Notes: generated by a model not told the origin, from the sequence alone. Positions 8,775-17,773 are shown, counted from the first letter of the stretch. The stretch: DNA of 64,000 nucleotides from Pseudomonas matsuisoli (GCF_014647635.1 NZ_BMPO01000005.1:1-64000), one strand, 5' to 3'. Numbers and translations: made by a program.

Positions 8775-9334
8775 TGAAGCGAGTCCTCTGCATCCAAGTC
8801 ATTCAAAAAACGGTGCCAATCGAAGGCAACGCCAGGGTCCGTCTTACGCGTTGGCGCAATATCGCTATGGCCGCAGATACGCTGGAGCTCGATAGCCGGA
8901 TATGCCGATCGTAAAGCCCGCCCGAGAGCAGCCAGCGACCGGTATTGCGTATCTGTGTAGGGCAGCGTGTCCGTTCCTTCGAGCTCGATACCTAGCGAGA
9001 AATCGTTGCACCCCTCGCGCGATTCAAAACATGACACTCCAGCGTGCCATGCTCGGTCGAGGCAGGAGACGAACTGGGTGATCTTTCCATCGCGCTCGAT
9101 GAGGAAATGCGCCGATACCGTCATCGACGCGATCTCCTGGAAAAAGGGATGCTCGTCCGGATCGAGGCGATTGCGAAAGAACTGCTGAACCTTGCCCGTG
9201 CCGAACTCGCCTGGCGGCAGGCTGATGTTATGAATGACCAGCAACGAAATTTCGCCAGTTGGTCGGGCGTTGAAGTTCGGCGACGGACACCGGTCTACGT
9301 CACTGAACCAGCCGGTTCGAGAGTCAAGTTGCAT
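8771..9334 (-). CDS. ampD: 1,6-anhydro-N-acetylmuramyl-L-alanine amidase AmpD
   Basis: This 187-residue cytoplasmic zinc amidase cleaves the peptide from anhydromuropeptides during cell-wall recycling. Signatures are VIHNISLPPGEFG (zinc His), SAHFLI, a central ELEGTDTLPYTD with the catalytic glutamate region, and GHSDIAPTRKTDPG (zinc His and Asp). I place the start at ATG 9334 (MQLDSRTGWF), which has GGGAG six bases upstream and matches the family N-terminus; the frame stays open to 9370. It is the first gene of an ampDE pair. No N-terminal signal is seen, as expected for AmpD rather than the periplasmic paralogue. Confidence 0.96.
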   Translation of the reverse strand: MQLDSRTGWFSDVDRCPSPNFNARPTGEISLLVIHNISLPPGEFGTGKVQQFFRNRLDPDEHPFFQEIASMTVSAHFLIERDGKITQFVSCLDRAWHAGVSCFESREGCNDFSLGIELEGTDTLPYTDTQYRSLAALGRALRSAYPAIELQRICGHSDIAPTRKTDPGVAFDWHRFLNDLDAEDSLQ

Positions 9335-9562
9335 GCAAGCTCCCACCATGTCACCAGCAATGCTCATCACTGGCGAAGCGATTGAAAGGCGGTCGCATGA
9401 TACCGGAACACCAGACCATTACGGCCACGGCGCGCGATTGAATCGTTGGCTAGAGGGTCTGGATAGATTGCGGGGTCGACTTACCCGTAACTTAAACGCA
9501 GTCATGGCCAGCGGCAGCCCGCCCCGCTCCCACAATAGCGAGAAAACAGGCTGCGCTCAGAC

Positions 9563-9702
9563 GTAGAGTGGATGGCCGAAGCCATCCACGCGTATGCACC
9601 GACTACCCGAAGCGCGTGGATAAGGCGCTGCCGTTATCCACCCTACGACAAGCCACGAACTGTGTTTTTCGTAGGGTGGAATCCCGAAGGGCTTCCACCG
9701 TA
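9563..9702. repeat. Three-unit REP cluster
   Basis: Three palindromes follow one another: 9563-9589 (GTAGAGTGGATGGC head), 9616-9646 (inverted, ending TTATCCACCCTAC) and 9671-9702 (GTAGGGTGGAATCCCG then AAGGGCTTCCACC). They represent three subfamilies. They lie beyond the 3' end of the DUF1631 gene; the stretch 9371-9562 upstream of ampD shows no other gene. Confidence 0.88.
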
Positions 9703-9779
9703 TACCGCCGGAAATAGCTTGGGACCGAGCAACAGGAGGTACGCCGCCAGCCACGAGCGGCGCCGCGCTAGCGCGTGTA

Positions 9780-12053
9780 TCAGGCTTCTTTCATACGCCG
9801 CAAGTTGCCGATGACCGAAGCCAAAGCACGATCGAACAGCAGCGCGTCATCCAAAACTCTAACGGCATTGCGCCGAAACTCTACAGCAAGCCCAGTGCGG
9901 GTTTTTTCCAGCACTTTCATGCCCGTGCGATTTACGAACACATACTTGCCTGCCGGGCGGATGATGGCCGCCAACTTGCAGCGAATACGGTGCTCGTCGT
10001 CTTCCTGAATTTCGACCCAACTGCCAACGCGTAGGCTGTCCACTTGATGTAGCGCTTCGTCATCGGCGATAGGGAAATCCGTCTGGCCATCCGCCAAAGG
10101 CTCACCAGCTCCCTCCAACACGATCTCTTCGACCACATGGACCATCGCCATTGGGTCCTGGGTGACCGAAAGCACAGCCGCGGCAGGCCCCGGTAGGTCA
10201 AGGGCCGGCTCAGCAATTGCCTCTCCAGCACCATTTCGATTCGGCCTAAGGCGTTGTAGCGCTTGCACGTGCAGCGCTTCGAGCTGCTTGAAAAACTCGC
10301 TGGTCGAGAAGGGATCGAAGGCCGCACTGGCCAACCCTTCACGCAACGAACGAAGCAGGCTGGGCACCAGCTCGAGTAGTTGCAGCCGCGCCTCACTCTC
10401 TTCGTGAGGCTCGACGCTCCAAAGCAGCTGATCCATGGTCCGCAGCGCATCGTTCCATTGCTCGGAACCGTAGCCGTGCTTAAGGCAGCTGAGCAACAGG
10501 ACCTTGCTCCACGCTTCCTGCAGCAGCTGAACGACCACCTCTGGGAGGTTCTTCCCGACTAAACGCTCGTTGAGCGCCTGCTCGACCTGTTGCCGCGCCA
10601 ATTCCGCCTTTGCCCGGCCTTCCTCTGCGTCCCGCGTGCGCTGCTCGAGCAGATCGCTACGACGACGTTCGTCTTTCGTATAGGAAAGGAATTCGGTCAA
10701 CAGCTCATTGAAAATCGCAGGATCATCAGTGAAGTCATGCAGCAGACGCTGGACGACCTGCTCGATCCGTACGTAAAGATTGTCGCGCTGCAGGTCACCC
10801 TGCGCGCTCCACCCCATCGCGGCGGATGCAATCTCATTGAGCAGCCGGCGCGCGGGATGGCCACCGCGACTGAAGAAGGTCTTGTCCAGCAGCGCTACTT
10901 TTACGATGGGAATCTGCAATCGAGCGATCAACGCTTTCAGCGAATCCGGCAGGGTCCGGTCGTCGAGGATGAATTCGAACAACATGGACACAAGGTTGAT
11001 GACATCGTTGTCCGTTTCCGCCACCACCCGCGTTCGGCCCGTTTTCGCACTGGCGCGCTGCAGCAAGTGGTCAAGTTGACCCCGCATATCCACATCCGCC
11101 TGCGCGCTGCTCGGGAGATGCAGCTGAATATGAGAAAGCAGACGCAGCAGGTCATTGCTAGTAATGGGCGTAGCGCCAGCCGGTACCTGCCGACGCGCGC
11201 CGGAATGTTCGCGGGCGTCGGCAAGCAACGATTGCAGCGCGCCAAACACCTCGTGCAAACCTTCGTCGTGCCCAGCGTCATCGAGCACATCTGCCGTTGA
11301 AACAGCCGCCGACTCCTTTACCGGATTGCCTCGATTGGCACGTGGAATCTGCTTACGCGGTGGCAATGATTTCAGTTCGGGCAGCACGCCGGCCTCGACC
11401 AACGCCTGGTTGGCTTCGGCATACAACTGATCAAGACCCGACAGCACATACTTTTCGAACAGCTTCAGGATGATCAGCTTGACCTTGATCTCGACGCCAA
11501 GATTGCGGCAGCAGTTGAGAAACAGGTGGCAGAGCGCGGTCGGTCCGATCGGATTTGCCTGATCGTCGAGCTTGCGTGTCACCTGGGTATTAAGACGAAC
11601 GGTCAAATGCCCCAGGGAAATTTGGTCACGATTGAGCACCTTGGCGACCATCGCATCGACCGCCACCGTCTCTTCAAGCTCGTCGTTCTGCACGAGCGAG
11701 AGACTTTCGAATGACTGCGCCGCTTGTGCCGACGCTCTAGGGTCCCGATACTCATTCAGCGCGGCGAACGCATCGAATACGCCCTGAAGAAAATCGCGCT
11801 CGATGCTCTTACGCTTCAAGCGCAGGTCACGCATCGCTTCGAAGAAGGCGTTCTGCTCGGCATTGCTGACGGCTCGATCCGCCATTTCGAACAGCGTGTC
11901 ATCAGCATTATCGAACAGCGTCTGCAATGCCTGCTTCAACTGATTGGCCGATTTATCGCGCACAGGCACCAGTGCCGCAGGCACTCGGCCCGCAACAGCG
12001 TTGGTGGGACGTTCTGTCCCTTTGTTCAAGTGCACGATCTTCGCGTCGGTCAT
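9780..12053 (-). CDS. DUF1631 family protein
   Basis: The 757-residue soluble protein is recognisable as the DUF1631 family seen in beta- and gammaproteobacteria. It has an N-terminal helical region (ANQLKQALQTLFDNADDTLF), an acidic mid-section, a long helical segment rich in Glu/Arg (about residues 460-520) and a beta-rich C-terminus (about 660-757, LRVGSWVEIQEDDEHRIRCK) that looks like a PilZ-type or similar small barrel. Automated pipelines sometimes call this family thymidine phosphorylase, which nothing here supports. Start ATG 12053 has GAGGAG upstream. It is monocistronic and divergent from nadC. No function is assigned. Confidence 0.75.
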   Translation of the reverse strand: MTDAKIVHLNKGTERPTNAVAGRVPAALVPVRDKSANQLKQALQTLFDNADDTLFEMADRAVSNAEQNAFFEAMRDLRLKRKSIERDFLQGVFDAFAALNEYRDPRASAQAAQSFESLSLVQNDELEETVAVDAMVAKVLNRDQISLGHLTVRLNTQVTRKLDDQANPIGPTALCHLFLNCCRNLGVEIKVKLIILKLFEKYVLSGLDQLYAEANQALVEAGVLPELKSLPPRKQIPRANRGNPVKESAAVSTADVLDDAGHDEGLHEVFGALQSLLADAREHSGARRQVPAGATPITSNDLLRLLSHIQLHLPSSAQADVDMRGQLDHLLQRASAKTGRTRVVAETDNDVINLVSMLFEFILDDRTLPDSLKALIARLQIPIVKVALLDKTFFSRGGHPARRLLNEIASAAMGWSAQGDLQRDNLYVRIEQVVQRLLHDFTDDPAIFNELLTEFLSYTKDERRRSDLLEQRTRDAEEGRAKAELARQQVEQALNERLVGKNLPEVVVQLLQEAWSKVLLLSCLKHGYGSEQWNDALRTMDQLLWSVEPHEESEARLQLLELVPSLLRSLREGLASAAFDPFSTSEFFKQLEALHVQALQRLRPNRNGAGEAIAEPALDLPGPAAAVLSVTQDPMAMVHVVEEIVLEGAGEPLADGQTDFPIADDEALHQVDSLRVGSWVEIQEDDEHRIRCKLAAIIRPAGKYVFVNRTGMKVLEKTRTGLAVEFRRNAVRVLDDALLFDRALASVIGNLRRMKEA

Positions 12054-12323
12054 TGCAAATACTCCTCGACCTACTGCCAAAGGTCGAAAGGCTGCTTAAA
12101 TCCATTAGAGCGAACTCGTCAACATCGTGACGTCAACGGAATCTACGCATAAATAAAAAGAAAGAAAATGGCGGCTTCGGGCCATCATATTCCTTCCGCT
12201 ACGTTAGCTTGTTAGAGACATCACAAAATCGAAAACAATGCATATAGAAGCAACTTTTTTATTAAGCCGCTTAAATTGGGTCTACATCCTTGTTTTTCGG
12301 CGCCTCAAGGGTAGGAAAAATTC
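12054..12323. other. AT-rich divergent promoter region
   Basis: This 270-bp gap between the DUF1631 gene and nadC is clearly AT-richer than its neighbours and must hold both promoters. It contains a small palindrome (TTAAGCCGCTTAA, near 12263). I see no confident -35/-10 pair and no small gene. Confidence 0.5.
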
Positions 12324-13172
12324 ATGGCGAATCTAAGACTGGACGCGTTATCTGCAGAAATTGAGACCAACGTCACATGTGCGCTTCAAGAGGACATTGG
12401 CAGCGGTGATATCACTGCAAAACTCATATGCGCCAACAAAATGGCGTCAGCAAAAGTTATCTCGCGTGAATCTGGAATATTGGCAGGTGCCGCCTGGGTC
12501 GATGCTGTTTTTCAAAAAATTGACCCTAAGGTATCGGTGCGTTGGCTCGTCACCGATGGCCAGCGCGTACAGCCGAACGACGTGCTGTTCGAGCTGGAGG
12601 GCCCTGCACGTGCACTGCTAACCGGAGAACGCACCGCGCTGAATTTTCTGCAACTACTCTCAGGGGTAGCCACTAAGTGCCGAAGCTACGCCGACCGTGT
12701 CGAGGGCACTTCCGTGCGCCTGCTGGATACGCGGAAAACGCTCCCGGGACTTCGCCTTGCGCAGAAGTACGCAGTGACGTGCGGCGGCTGCCATAACCAC
12801 CGCATAGGCCTATTCGACGCCTTCCTGATCAAAGAGAACCACATCGCCGCGTGCGGTGGCATCCGCGAAGCCGTTACCGCAGCGCGCAGGATCGCCCCCG
12901 AAAAACCAGTCGAAGTCGAAGTGGAAAACCTATTGGAACTGGACCAAGCGTTGGACGCTGGCGCCGACATCATCATGCTCGACGAACTTAGCCTAGCCGA
13001 CATGCGTACGGCTGTCCTCACCACGGCAGGACGCGCGAAGCTCGAAGCCTCAGGCGGTATCAATGACAGTACGCTGCGGCCCATCGCAGAAACCGGCGTG
13101 GACTACATATCGATCGGCACGCTGACAAAAGACGTACGCGCAATGGACCTGTCCATGCGCCTGAAGATGTAA
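12324..13172 (+). CDS. nadC: Nicotinate-nucleotide pyrophosphorylase (quinolinate phosphoribosyltransferase)
   Basis: This 282-residue cytoplasmic enzyme converts quinolinate and PRPP to nicotinate mononucleotide in de novo NAD synthesis. Motifs include EDIGSGDIT near the N-terminus, [10 protein letters not shown], the phosphoribosyl-binding [10 protein letters not shown] (about residue 132), [18 protein letters not shown] (about 172), EVEVE and SGGI near the C-terminus. Length matches the family. The ATG follows TAGGAAAAATTC. It is followed by a strong hairpin terminator shared with the convergent tRNA gene. Confidence 0.97.
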   Translation: MANLRLDALSAEIETNVTCALQEDIGSGDITAKLICANKMASAKVISRESGILAGAAWVDAVFQKIDPKVSVRWLVTDGQRVQPNDVLFELEGPARALLTGERTALNFLQLLSGVATKCRSYADRVEGTSVRLLDTRKTLPGLRLAQKYAVTCGGCHNHRIGLFDAFLIKENHIAACGGIREAVTAARRIAPEKPVEVEVENLLELDQALDAGADIIMLDELSLADMRTAVLTTAGRAKLEASGGINDSTLRPIAETGVDYISIGTLTKDVRAMDLSMRLKM

Positions 13173-13186
13173 TTTTTCGACGCCCA

Positions 13187-13213
13187 TAAAAAAGCCCCGA
13201 CATCGCGGGGCTT
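13187..13213. terminator. Bidirectional rho-independent terminator (nadC / tRNA-Thr)
   Basis: The arms AAGCCCCG (13192-13199) and CGGGGCTT (13206-13213) form an 8-bp stem. On the minus strand the stem is followed by six T residues, a strong terminator for the tRNA. On the plus strand it is followed by GAATTTT and can stop nadC transcripts. Confidence 0.88.
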
Positions 13214-13221
13214 GAATTTTA

Positions 13222-13297
13222 TGGTGCCGGAGATAGGAGTCGAACCTACGACCTTCGCATTACGAATGCGCTGCTCTACCAACTGAGCTACACCGGC
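13222..13297 (-). tRNA. tRNA-Thr (anticodon CGT)
   Basis: The 76-nt minus-strand sequence folds as a full cloverleaf: acceptor GCCGGTG/CTCCGGC, D-arm GCTCAGTTGGTAGAGC, anticodon loop TTCGTAA with anticodon CGT (reads ACG), T-arm loop TTCGACT, and an encoded CCA end. It is very close to the Escherichia coli thrW tRNA. The acceptor stem holds one U6-U67 mismatch. The gene has its own promoter and terminator and marks the edge of the accessory region. Confidence 0.98.
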
Positions 13298-13308
13298 ATC
13301 GGGCGCGG

Positions 13309-13337
13309 AAACTACCACCCCAGGCGCCGTGTTTCAA
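13309..13337 (-). promoter_or_regulatory. Sigma-70 promoter of tRNA-Thr
   Basis: On the minus strand, TTGAAA (13337-13332) and TAGTTT (13314-13309) are spaced by exactly 17 bp and lie 11 bp upstream of the mature tRNA. The GC-rich discriminator (CCGCGCCC) is typical of stringently controlled stable-RNA promoters. Confidence 0.7.
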
Positions 13338-13472
13338 GCACCCCTCAGCACGCTTTGCCTTTCGCACCCCGGTTCTACCATTGGCCCACGGGGCCACGCC
13401 GCTGTACCGCGCATATCGACACGCGAATGCGCCTGGTTAACGCGTGCCGGTCACCACGCTTGCCACTACGGA

Positions 13473-14414
13473 TTAAGCACTCTCGAGCGTTGTCGGGATA
13501 TGCACGACGGGACGAAGCTTGTCTGCCGACTCCGGCCTGTTCTGGATCCACATATCACCCATCATGCGACTCAACCCTTTTTCCAAGCCGGTCACGAGCC
13601 CGGCGCCAGGCGTAAAGGTAAGCTCACCGAACCAAACACGATCCTCTTCGATGTACCAGTCAACCCGTACGTAATCGAAGTCGGAAGCCAATTGCTTACT
13701 CAAGCTCAACGCCTGCGAGAGCGCATCAAGCTTTGGCGCGATATCCAACCCCGTATCACGGATGCGATGAAACGCCTCCTGGAGATTGTTGACGTAGAAA
13801 TTCATCGACAACGCTGAACCGAAACGGTTGTAGATGATTTGCAGCACGTAATCGAATGTTCCATCTTGCTTGTTGAACATATGGAACTTGTAATCGATAG
13901 GCGCCGATTTGCCATCGCCGATACACTTCTCTACCACGATCCGCGGACTGATGTAGCGATAATGCGCTTCACGTCCTACGGTCGCAAAGTCAGTCTTCAA
14001 CCAATCCTTACAGCGCTGGACGATCTGTCGTTTCTGCTGGTCATCGGGCTCTTGGAGCAATAGCTCGACCATGCTCGAACCGTGATTAGGCTTGATGACG
14101 GTCCCGTTCCAGGATGGCAGCGTCAATAGCGTCTCGGGATCGCTTGTTTCGTGAATCAACGGGATCAGGTACTGATCACCGATAATGCCAGCCACATGTT
14201 CACGCACCAGGAATTTATCGGAGCGGCGACCGTAGCATTGATAGTCGCCATAGATGAACTTCCGATAAAGCAATTTCTCATTGAAGTCTTTCGGGCTTCG
14301 CAAATTAGGAAGCCGACGAAATTTCTTAAAATAATAAAGACTGTCCTGATATACCCAAGGAAGTCTTTTAAAGCATTGTAAGGCGCCTTGTTTCAGTCCC
14401 TTTTTTAAGCTCAT
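13473..14414 (-). CDS. TupA-like ATP-grasp protein (polysaccharide/glycan modification)
   Basis: The 313-residue protein matches the ATPgrasp_TupA family often found in surface-polysaccharide clusters. Visible signatures are SPKDFNEKLLYRK near residue 40, the nucleotide-binding KPNHGSSMV (about 107), a basic middle (ISPRIVVEKCIG) and an acidic metal-binding end (YVRVDWYIEEDRVWFGELTF). Characterised relatives join amino acids to sugar acids or act in teichuronopeptide-type synthesis; the substrate here is unknown. It starts 7 bp after the flippase stop and forms a two-gene unit with it. The pair sits between tRNA-Thr and pilA, so a role in the surface or pilin glycan is an inference from position. 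Confidence 0.8.
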   Translation of the reverse strand: MSLKKGLKQGALQCFKRLPWVYQDSLYYFKKFRRLPNLRSPKDFNEKLLYRKFIYGDYQCYGRRSDKFLVREHVAGIIGDQYLIPLIHETSDPETLLTLPSWNGTVIKPNHGSSMVELLLQEPDDQQKRQIVQRCKDWLKTDFATVGREAHYRYISPRIVVEKCIGDGKSAPIDYKFHMFNKQDGTFDYVLQIIYNRFGSALSMNFYVNNLQEAFHRIRDTGLDIAPKLDALSQALSLSKQLASDFDYVRVDWYIEEDRVWFGELTFTPGAGLVTGLEKGLSRMMGDMWIQNRPESADKLRPVVHIPTTLESA

Positions 14415-14421
14415 GATAGCC

Positions 14422-15675
14422 TCACCTGTATGCTTCAGGATTAAAAGAGAAGAACTGGATTTTTTGGATGATGCCGCTCTTGAAGAAGTAATTCATCACA
14501 GTCAGCGACAACAACTCTGAAATTAATATGCTCCACGCGGCCCCTGTAATGCCGTATTGCTGAATAAGCCAATATGACAAAGGCGCGCTGACGACCATCA
14601 AGCAGATGATCTTCTTTAGCAAATAATTGAATCCGCCCTCCTTGACGATGTAACGATAAGCAACGGTCCCCATGGCAGAAAAACAAGTTGCTATGGCCAG
14701 GACTATTACAAGCTCCCCGGACTGGGCATACGCCTGGCCATATAACGCGAGGATTATTTTTTCACCGAAAATCACGAGGACAAACAGCATTAACAGCGAA
14801 ACACCGATAACATAGCCATTCAGCCGAGCAGTCAGCTTTATAGCTACTTCCGAACGCGCTCTGAAAATCTCAGAGAAGCTGGAAGTGATGAGTGCAGCGG
14901 GGATGAATATCCACGATGCCGAAATCGTATTCGCTGCCGCAAACAGTCCCAGTTCGTGCGCCGAACCGACGTCTGCCAGGAAGAGCTGCGCCATCTTTAC
15001 TTGCGCAGACATGAAGATACTGGAAATGGCCAGTGGTAGGGCCATGTAGATCAGGTGGCGTAGATAGCGCGGGTTGTGCTTCGGCGGCGCCACCGTTCGG
15101 AACTCTCTCTGAAAGGAGAACCGTTTGATCAGATAGGGCACCAGCGTCATGGTGACGATGGAAAGCGTTAGGAGGAGAGGATTGAGCGCCAACAGCGCTA
15201 CTGAAAAGCTAATTGCAAAACTCGTCAGCATACCGATCGAATTAGCGATGGTATTTAAGCGCGATGCCAACCGGGCGTTATTGAATACGCTGAAGGTGTC
15301 TTGCGTAATGAAGATTGCCGCAACGAACGATGCAAGGGCAAAAGCAGCGAAAGCCTCTTCCATTGCAAACCAAACATACGCCAGCACTGGAATCGAGGTA
15401 ACCAGTAATAGCGTTATGCGCAATCGACGGGTGACCGCCATCAGCCGAATGCCTTTTACTGGGCACTTACTGATGTGTTTAAAAAGGATGGTTTCGGTGC
15501 CAAAAATGGCAATCGCTTGAATAATGGAAAAAAGCGACGCGGAAAACGTTATTTGGCCAAGGACGGCCGGACCAAACGTTTTGGCAACATAAGATGTGAC
15601 GAAGATCACTCCGAATACAGAGACAATCTTCTCGGCCATCATCCACGCAGCGTTGGAGATCACGCGGGGTCTCAT
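14422..15675 (-). CDS. Oligosaccharide flippase family protein (Wzx-like)
   Basis: This 417-residue protein is almost entirely hydrophobic with about twelve membrane segments, in the pattern of the MOP/Wzx polysaccharide-synthase superfamily. The N-terminal SNAAWMMAEKIVSVFGVIFVTSYVAKTFGP is a classic Wzx opening (here with spacing typical of GxxxLGxhxF-type motifs), and paired basic residues lie in the cytoplasmic loops. Such proteins flip undecaprenyl-linked oligosaccharides to the periplasm. It is followed by the TupA-like gene. No dedicated glycosyltransferases stand beside it, so sugars must come from genes elsewhere. Confidence 0.88.
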   Translation of the reverse strand: MRPRVISNAAWMMAEKIVSVFGVIFVTSYVAKTFGPAVLGQITFSASLFSIIQAIAIFGTETILFKHISKCPVKGIRLMAVTRRLRITLLLVTSIPVLAYVWFAMEEAFAAFALASFVAAIFITQDTFSVFNNARLASRLNTIANSIGMLTSFAISFSVALLALNPLLLTLSIVTMTLVPYLIKRFSFQREFRTVAPPKHNPRYLRHLIYMALPLAISSIFMSAQVKMAQLFLADVGSAHELGLFAAANTISASWIFIPAALITSSFSEIFRARSEVAIKLTARLNGYVIGVSLLMLFVLVIFGEKIILALYGQAYAQSGELVIVLAIATCFSAMGTVAYRYIVKEGGFNYLLKKIICLMVVSAPLSYWLIQQYGITGAAWSILISELLSLTVMNYFFKSGIIQKIQFFSFNPEAYR

Positions 15676-16269
15676 TAGACGCGTCCTATATGTGCTCCCG
15701 CTTTAAAAGTGCGGAAGACCGTCCTTGTTCACAAAAAAGCTAACGCGTTGAAGCGCACATCACCTGCACGTTCTAATCACGACCCCTGAAGTCGGGCGAC
15801 CGCCCTCCTTCAGCTCGGAAACCAAATTGCTAACCAGGGTAAAATTTTTACTGCTGAAAAACGATGCGTGTACTGCAGAACCATCGACGCCTGAAATGCC
15901 GCTTAACCGGCCTCCGGCGCCCTACCACTAGGTGGAGGCTCAGGCGTCGCTATCTAATACCGTTACCAAATCGTCCGTCCTCGACTGCATCACAAATAAC
16001 ATTCGCCACGTGATCATTCCTGTGACGCCATTTTCTGACTTCGGTGAGATTTCGGAAGTTCGAAATATTTTGTGACGCAGCTCACATTGATGAGTACGAT
16101 TTTTGGAACGCTCCACAACGCCCTGCGGCCGCGGTCCGCGCTTTCAAACGCTGGGCGGCCTTCTCGTAAGCTTCATACTCGCAGGCGCGAATTAGCGCAA
16201 GCGTAACCCACCTTTTTGTTCAGATACGGAGCTGGCCCACACCTTTTTCGCGGCCAGTGGTGGAAGCCC
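15676..16269. other. Gene-free interval upstream of the flippase
   Basis: No supported coding sequence is seen in these roughly 600 bases. It holds the presumed flippase promoter, two long hairpin-forming stretches (listed separately) and a decayed REP-like piece near 16190-16212 (TTAGCGCAAGCGTAACCCACC). Base use is mixed and the sequence looks like remodelled intergenic DNA. Confidence 0.5.
15786..15948. repeat. Two adjacent imperfect inverted repeats
   Basis: The first hairpin is CTGAAG (15786-15791) with CTTCAG (15808-15813), enclosing GGGC/GCCC. The second is larger: GACGCCTGA (15886-15894) with TCAGGCGTC (15940-15948), enclosing GCCTCC (15910-15915) and GGAGGC (15934-15939). They do not share the GTAGGGTGG head of the REPs. 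They may be remnants of mobile element ends or structured leader RNA. Confidence 0.5.
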
Positions 16270-16385
16270 GTAGGGTGGGTTAGCGCCGCGTAACCCACCG
16301 CTCAACGCAGACAGCCGTCCGCCACGAAGCTCGACATAGAGCACTTCCGCAGAAAGCGGTGGAAGCCCCTTTGGATTCCATCCTA
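16270..16385. repeat. REP elements flanking the RAYT remnant (3' side)
   Basis: 16270-16299 is a GTAGGGTGGGTTAGCG then CCGCGTAACCCACC palindrome. 16358-16385 is a degraded, inverted copy of the GGTGGAAGCCC/GATTCCACCCTA type. The second overlaps the end of the transposase remnant. Confidence 0.75.
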
Positions 16386-16897
16386 AAGGTCACCGTCCAC
16401 GGACAATCCCATATCGCCGGTCCAGTCTGCCGGATATAAACCCAACACGCGGCCACGGTGAAAGCTCGAATACGGCCAATCCACAACCCGCACGACGTGG
16501 CCATGTTTCACCGGGTTGATGTAGCGGTGGAAGTCGCTGTCGTCGCGAATTCGATGTTCCCAATAGCGTCGCTGGCAAAGGCCGCGCTCACCGCGCAGGA
16601 CACGTGAAATGTTTCGTCGCTCGGCGACAAGCAAACCTCGGGAAAAGAACGTTTTGATCAGCCGCTAGCGAAGCTCTTAGTCCGTGTTGTCACTCGGCAG
16701 CGTGCAAACACAGTGTATGTTTCCGGCAAGACAACCCAGGCATCGATTCGCCAGGGATGTAGCTGCATCACGTACCTTACTGACGTGCGGAGCAAATTGA
16801 CCTAATAGGTCAGTAGATCATCATCCCGGCGTTGCCGCAGATTGACGGAAAAGAACCACGCTCCCACCGGTGCGCGGGCACGGCGATAGTTGGGCAT
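16383..16897 (-). pseudogene. REP-associated tyrosine transposase (RAYT), decayed
   Basis: Reading down from ATG 16897, the first frame gives MPNYRRARAPVGAWFFSVNL, the standard RAYT start, then stops after about 31 codons. Later pieces in shifted frames give a DAWVVLP region, GNIHCVCTLP (where PDHLHC is expected), RLIKTFFSRGL, then RGERGLCQRRYWEHRIRDD and NPVKHGHVVRVVDWPYSS. Several stops, at least one frameshift and a short deletion before NPVKHG are needed to join them. RAYTs are Y1 HUH enzymes that mobilise REP sequences. The remnant is bounded by REPs at 16358-16385 and 16988-17021. Confidence 0.85.
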
Positions 16898-16987
16898 TCC
16901 ATTTCCTCCACTTAGTCGGGTCAACGGCAGCCTACTGGGACGGCAAGCGGCCTGAACGCAGGCACAACTCCCGCCTTTTAAGTTGCC

Positions 16988-17021
16988 GTAGAGTGGGTTA
17001 GCTACAGGCGTAACCCACTAC
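16988..17021. repeat. REP element (GTGGGTTA type)
   Basis: GTAGAGTGGGTTAGC, a short loop, then GTAACCCACTAC form a palindrome of the same subfamily as 16270-16299. It lies 91 bp upstream of the RAYT remnant start. Confidence 0.8.
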
Positions 17022-17069
17022 ACGATATTTGCCATAACACCATCCAGCGCCGAACATTCCGGTTGGCCG

Positions 17070-17629
17070 TCATAAAAAACGCCCAGAGGTTGCCAGGGCG
17101 CTTTGCGGATGAGCCAGGAGTAAGTATCCCCCAGCAAAGCCGGAGGCTTTAATAGGTAGTCCCTCAAAGGGGCAAGAGCTAGAACATAAGCCAAACTTGA
17201 GCTGGTCATAATGTTCATCCTGGTTCCGGATATAAGCACGCACCACCTCGTAATCCAGGCCCACCGTTGAAACGAAATACCCTCTTGCCTAAAAGCTCTC
17301 ACCTGTGAATTCTTCGCCTTGTCCATGAAACGCCGAGCAATTGAATTGACACTTTTTCTCTTGATATGGCCAATCACATTCGACACCGGGTATTTGGGCG
17401 GAATGCTGATGCACATTTGAACATTATCGGATATCAAATGACCGTCCACGATCTGGCATTCCCGCTGCCTAGCCAACTCATGCAGTAGCTCACCCAAGTG
17501 TCTGCGGACCGCATCAAAAATTATCCGCTTGCGTTTCTTCGGAATAAATACTACCCGGCACTTACAGTTCCACTTCGTATGGGCAAGACTTTGGTAATCT
17601 TTCGTTAGGAAACCCCATCTCTTGGTCGA
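17070..17629 (-). pseudogene. IS200/IS605-family transposase TnpA, inactivated
   Basis: From about 17629 a continuous frame reads DYQSLAHTKWNCKCRVVFIP, then an HLGELLHELARQRE helix and ISIPPKYPVSNVIGHIKRKS, all typical of IS200 TnpA. The metal-binding HUH site (normally DHVHM) reads DNVQM, so both histidines are lost. After ARRFMDKAKN the frame shifts; the continuation carries a stop where W is expected (SF*ARGYFVSTVG), then GLDYEVVRAYIRNQDEH, keeping the nucleophilic Tyr and the Gln four residues on. A GC hairpin (AAAGCC/GGCTTT, 17136-17150) may be the right-end structure. No clear start codon was found. Confidence 0.85.
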
Positions 17630-17773
17630 GACAGAAGGTTCCCTATGACCGCTTCACACGGGCAAACCTCAAGGAGCCCCCTCGCACAGCCGGGGAATTA
17701 CCTTATTTATTTATGAGTGAACACGGAGCAAGCCCCGCCGGGGTTCCACTCTACGGACCTATGAGATAAATGA

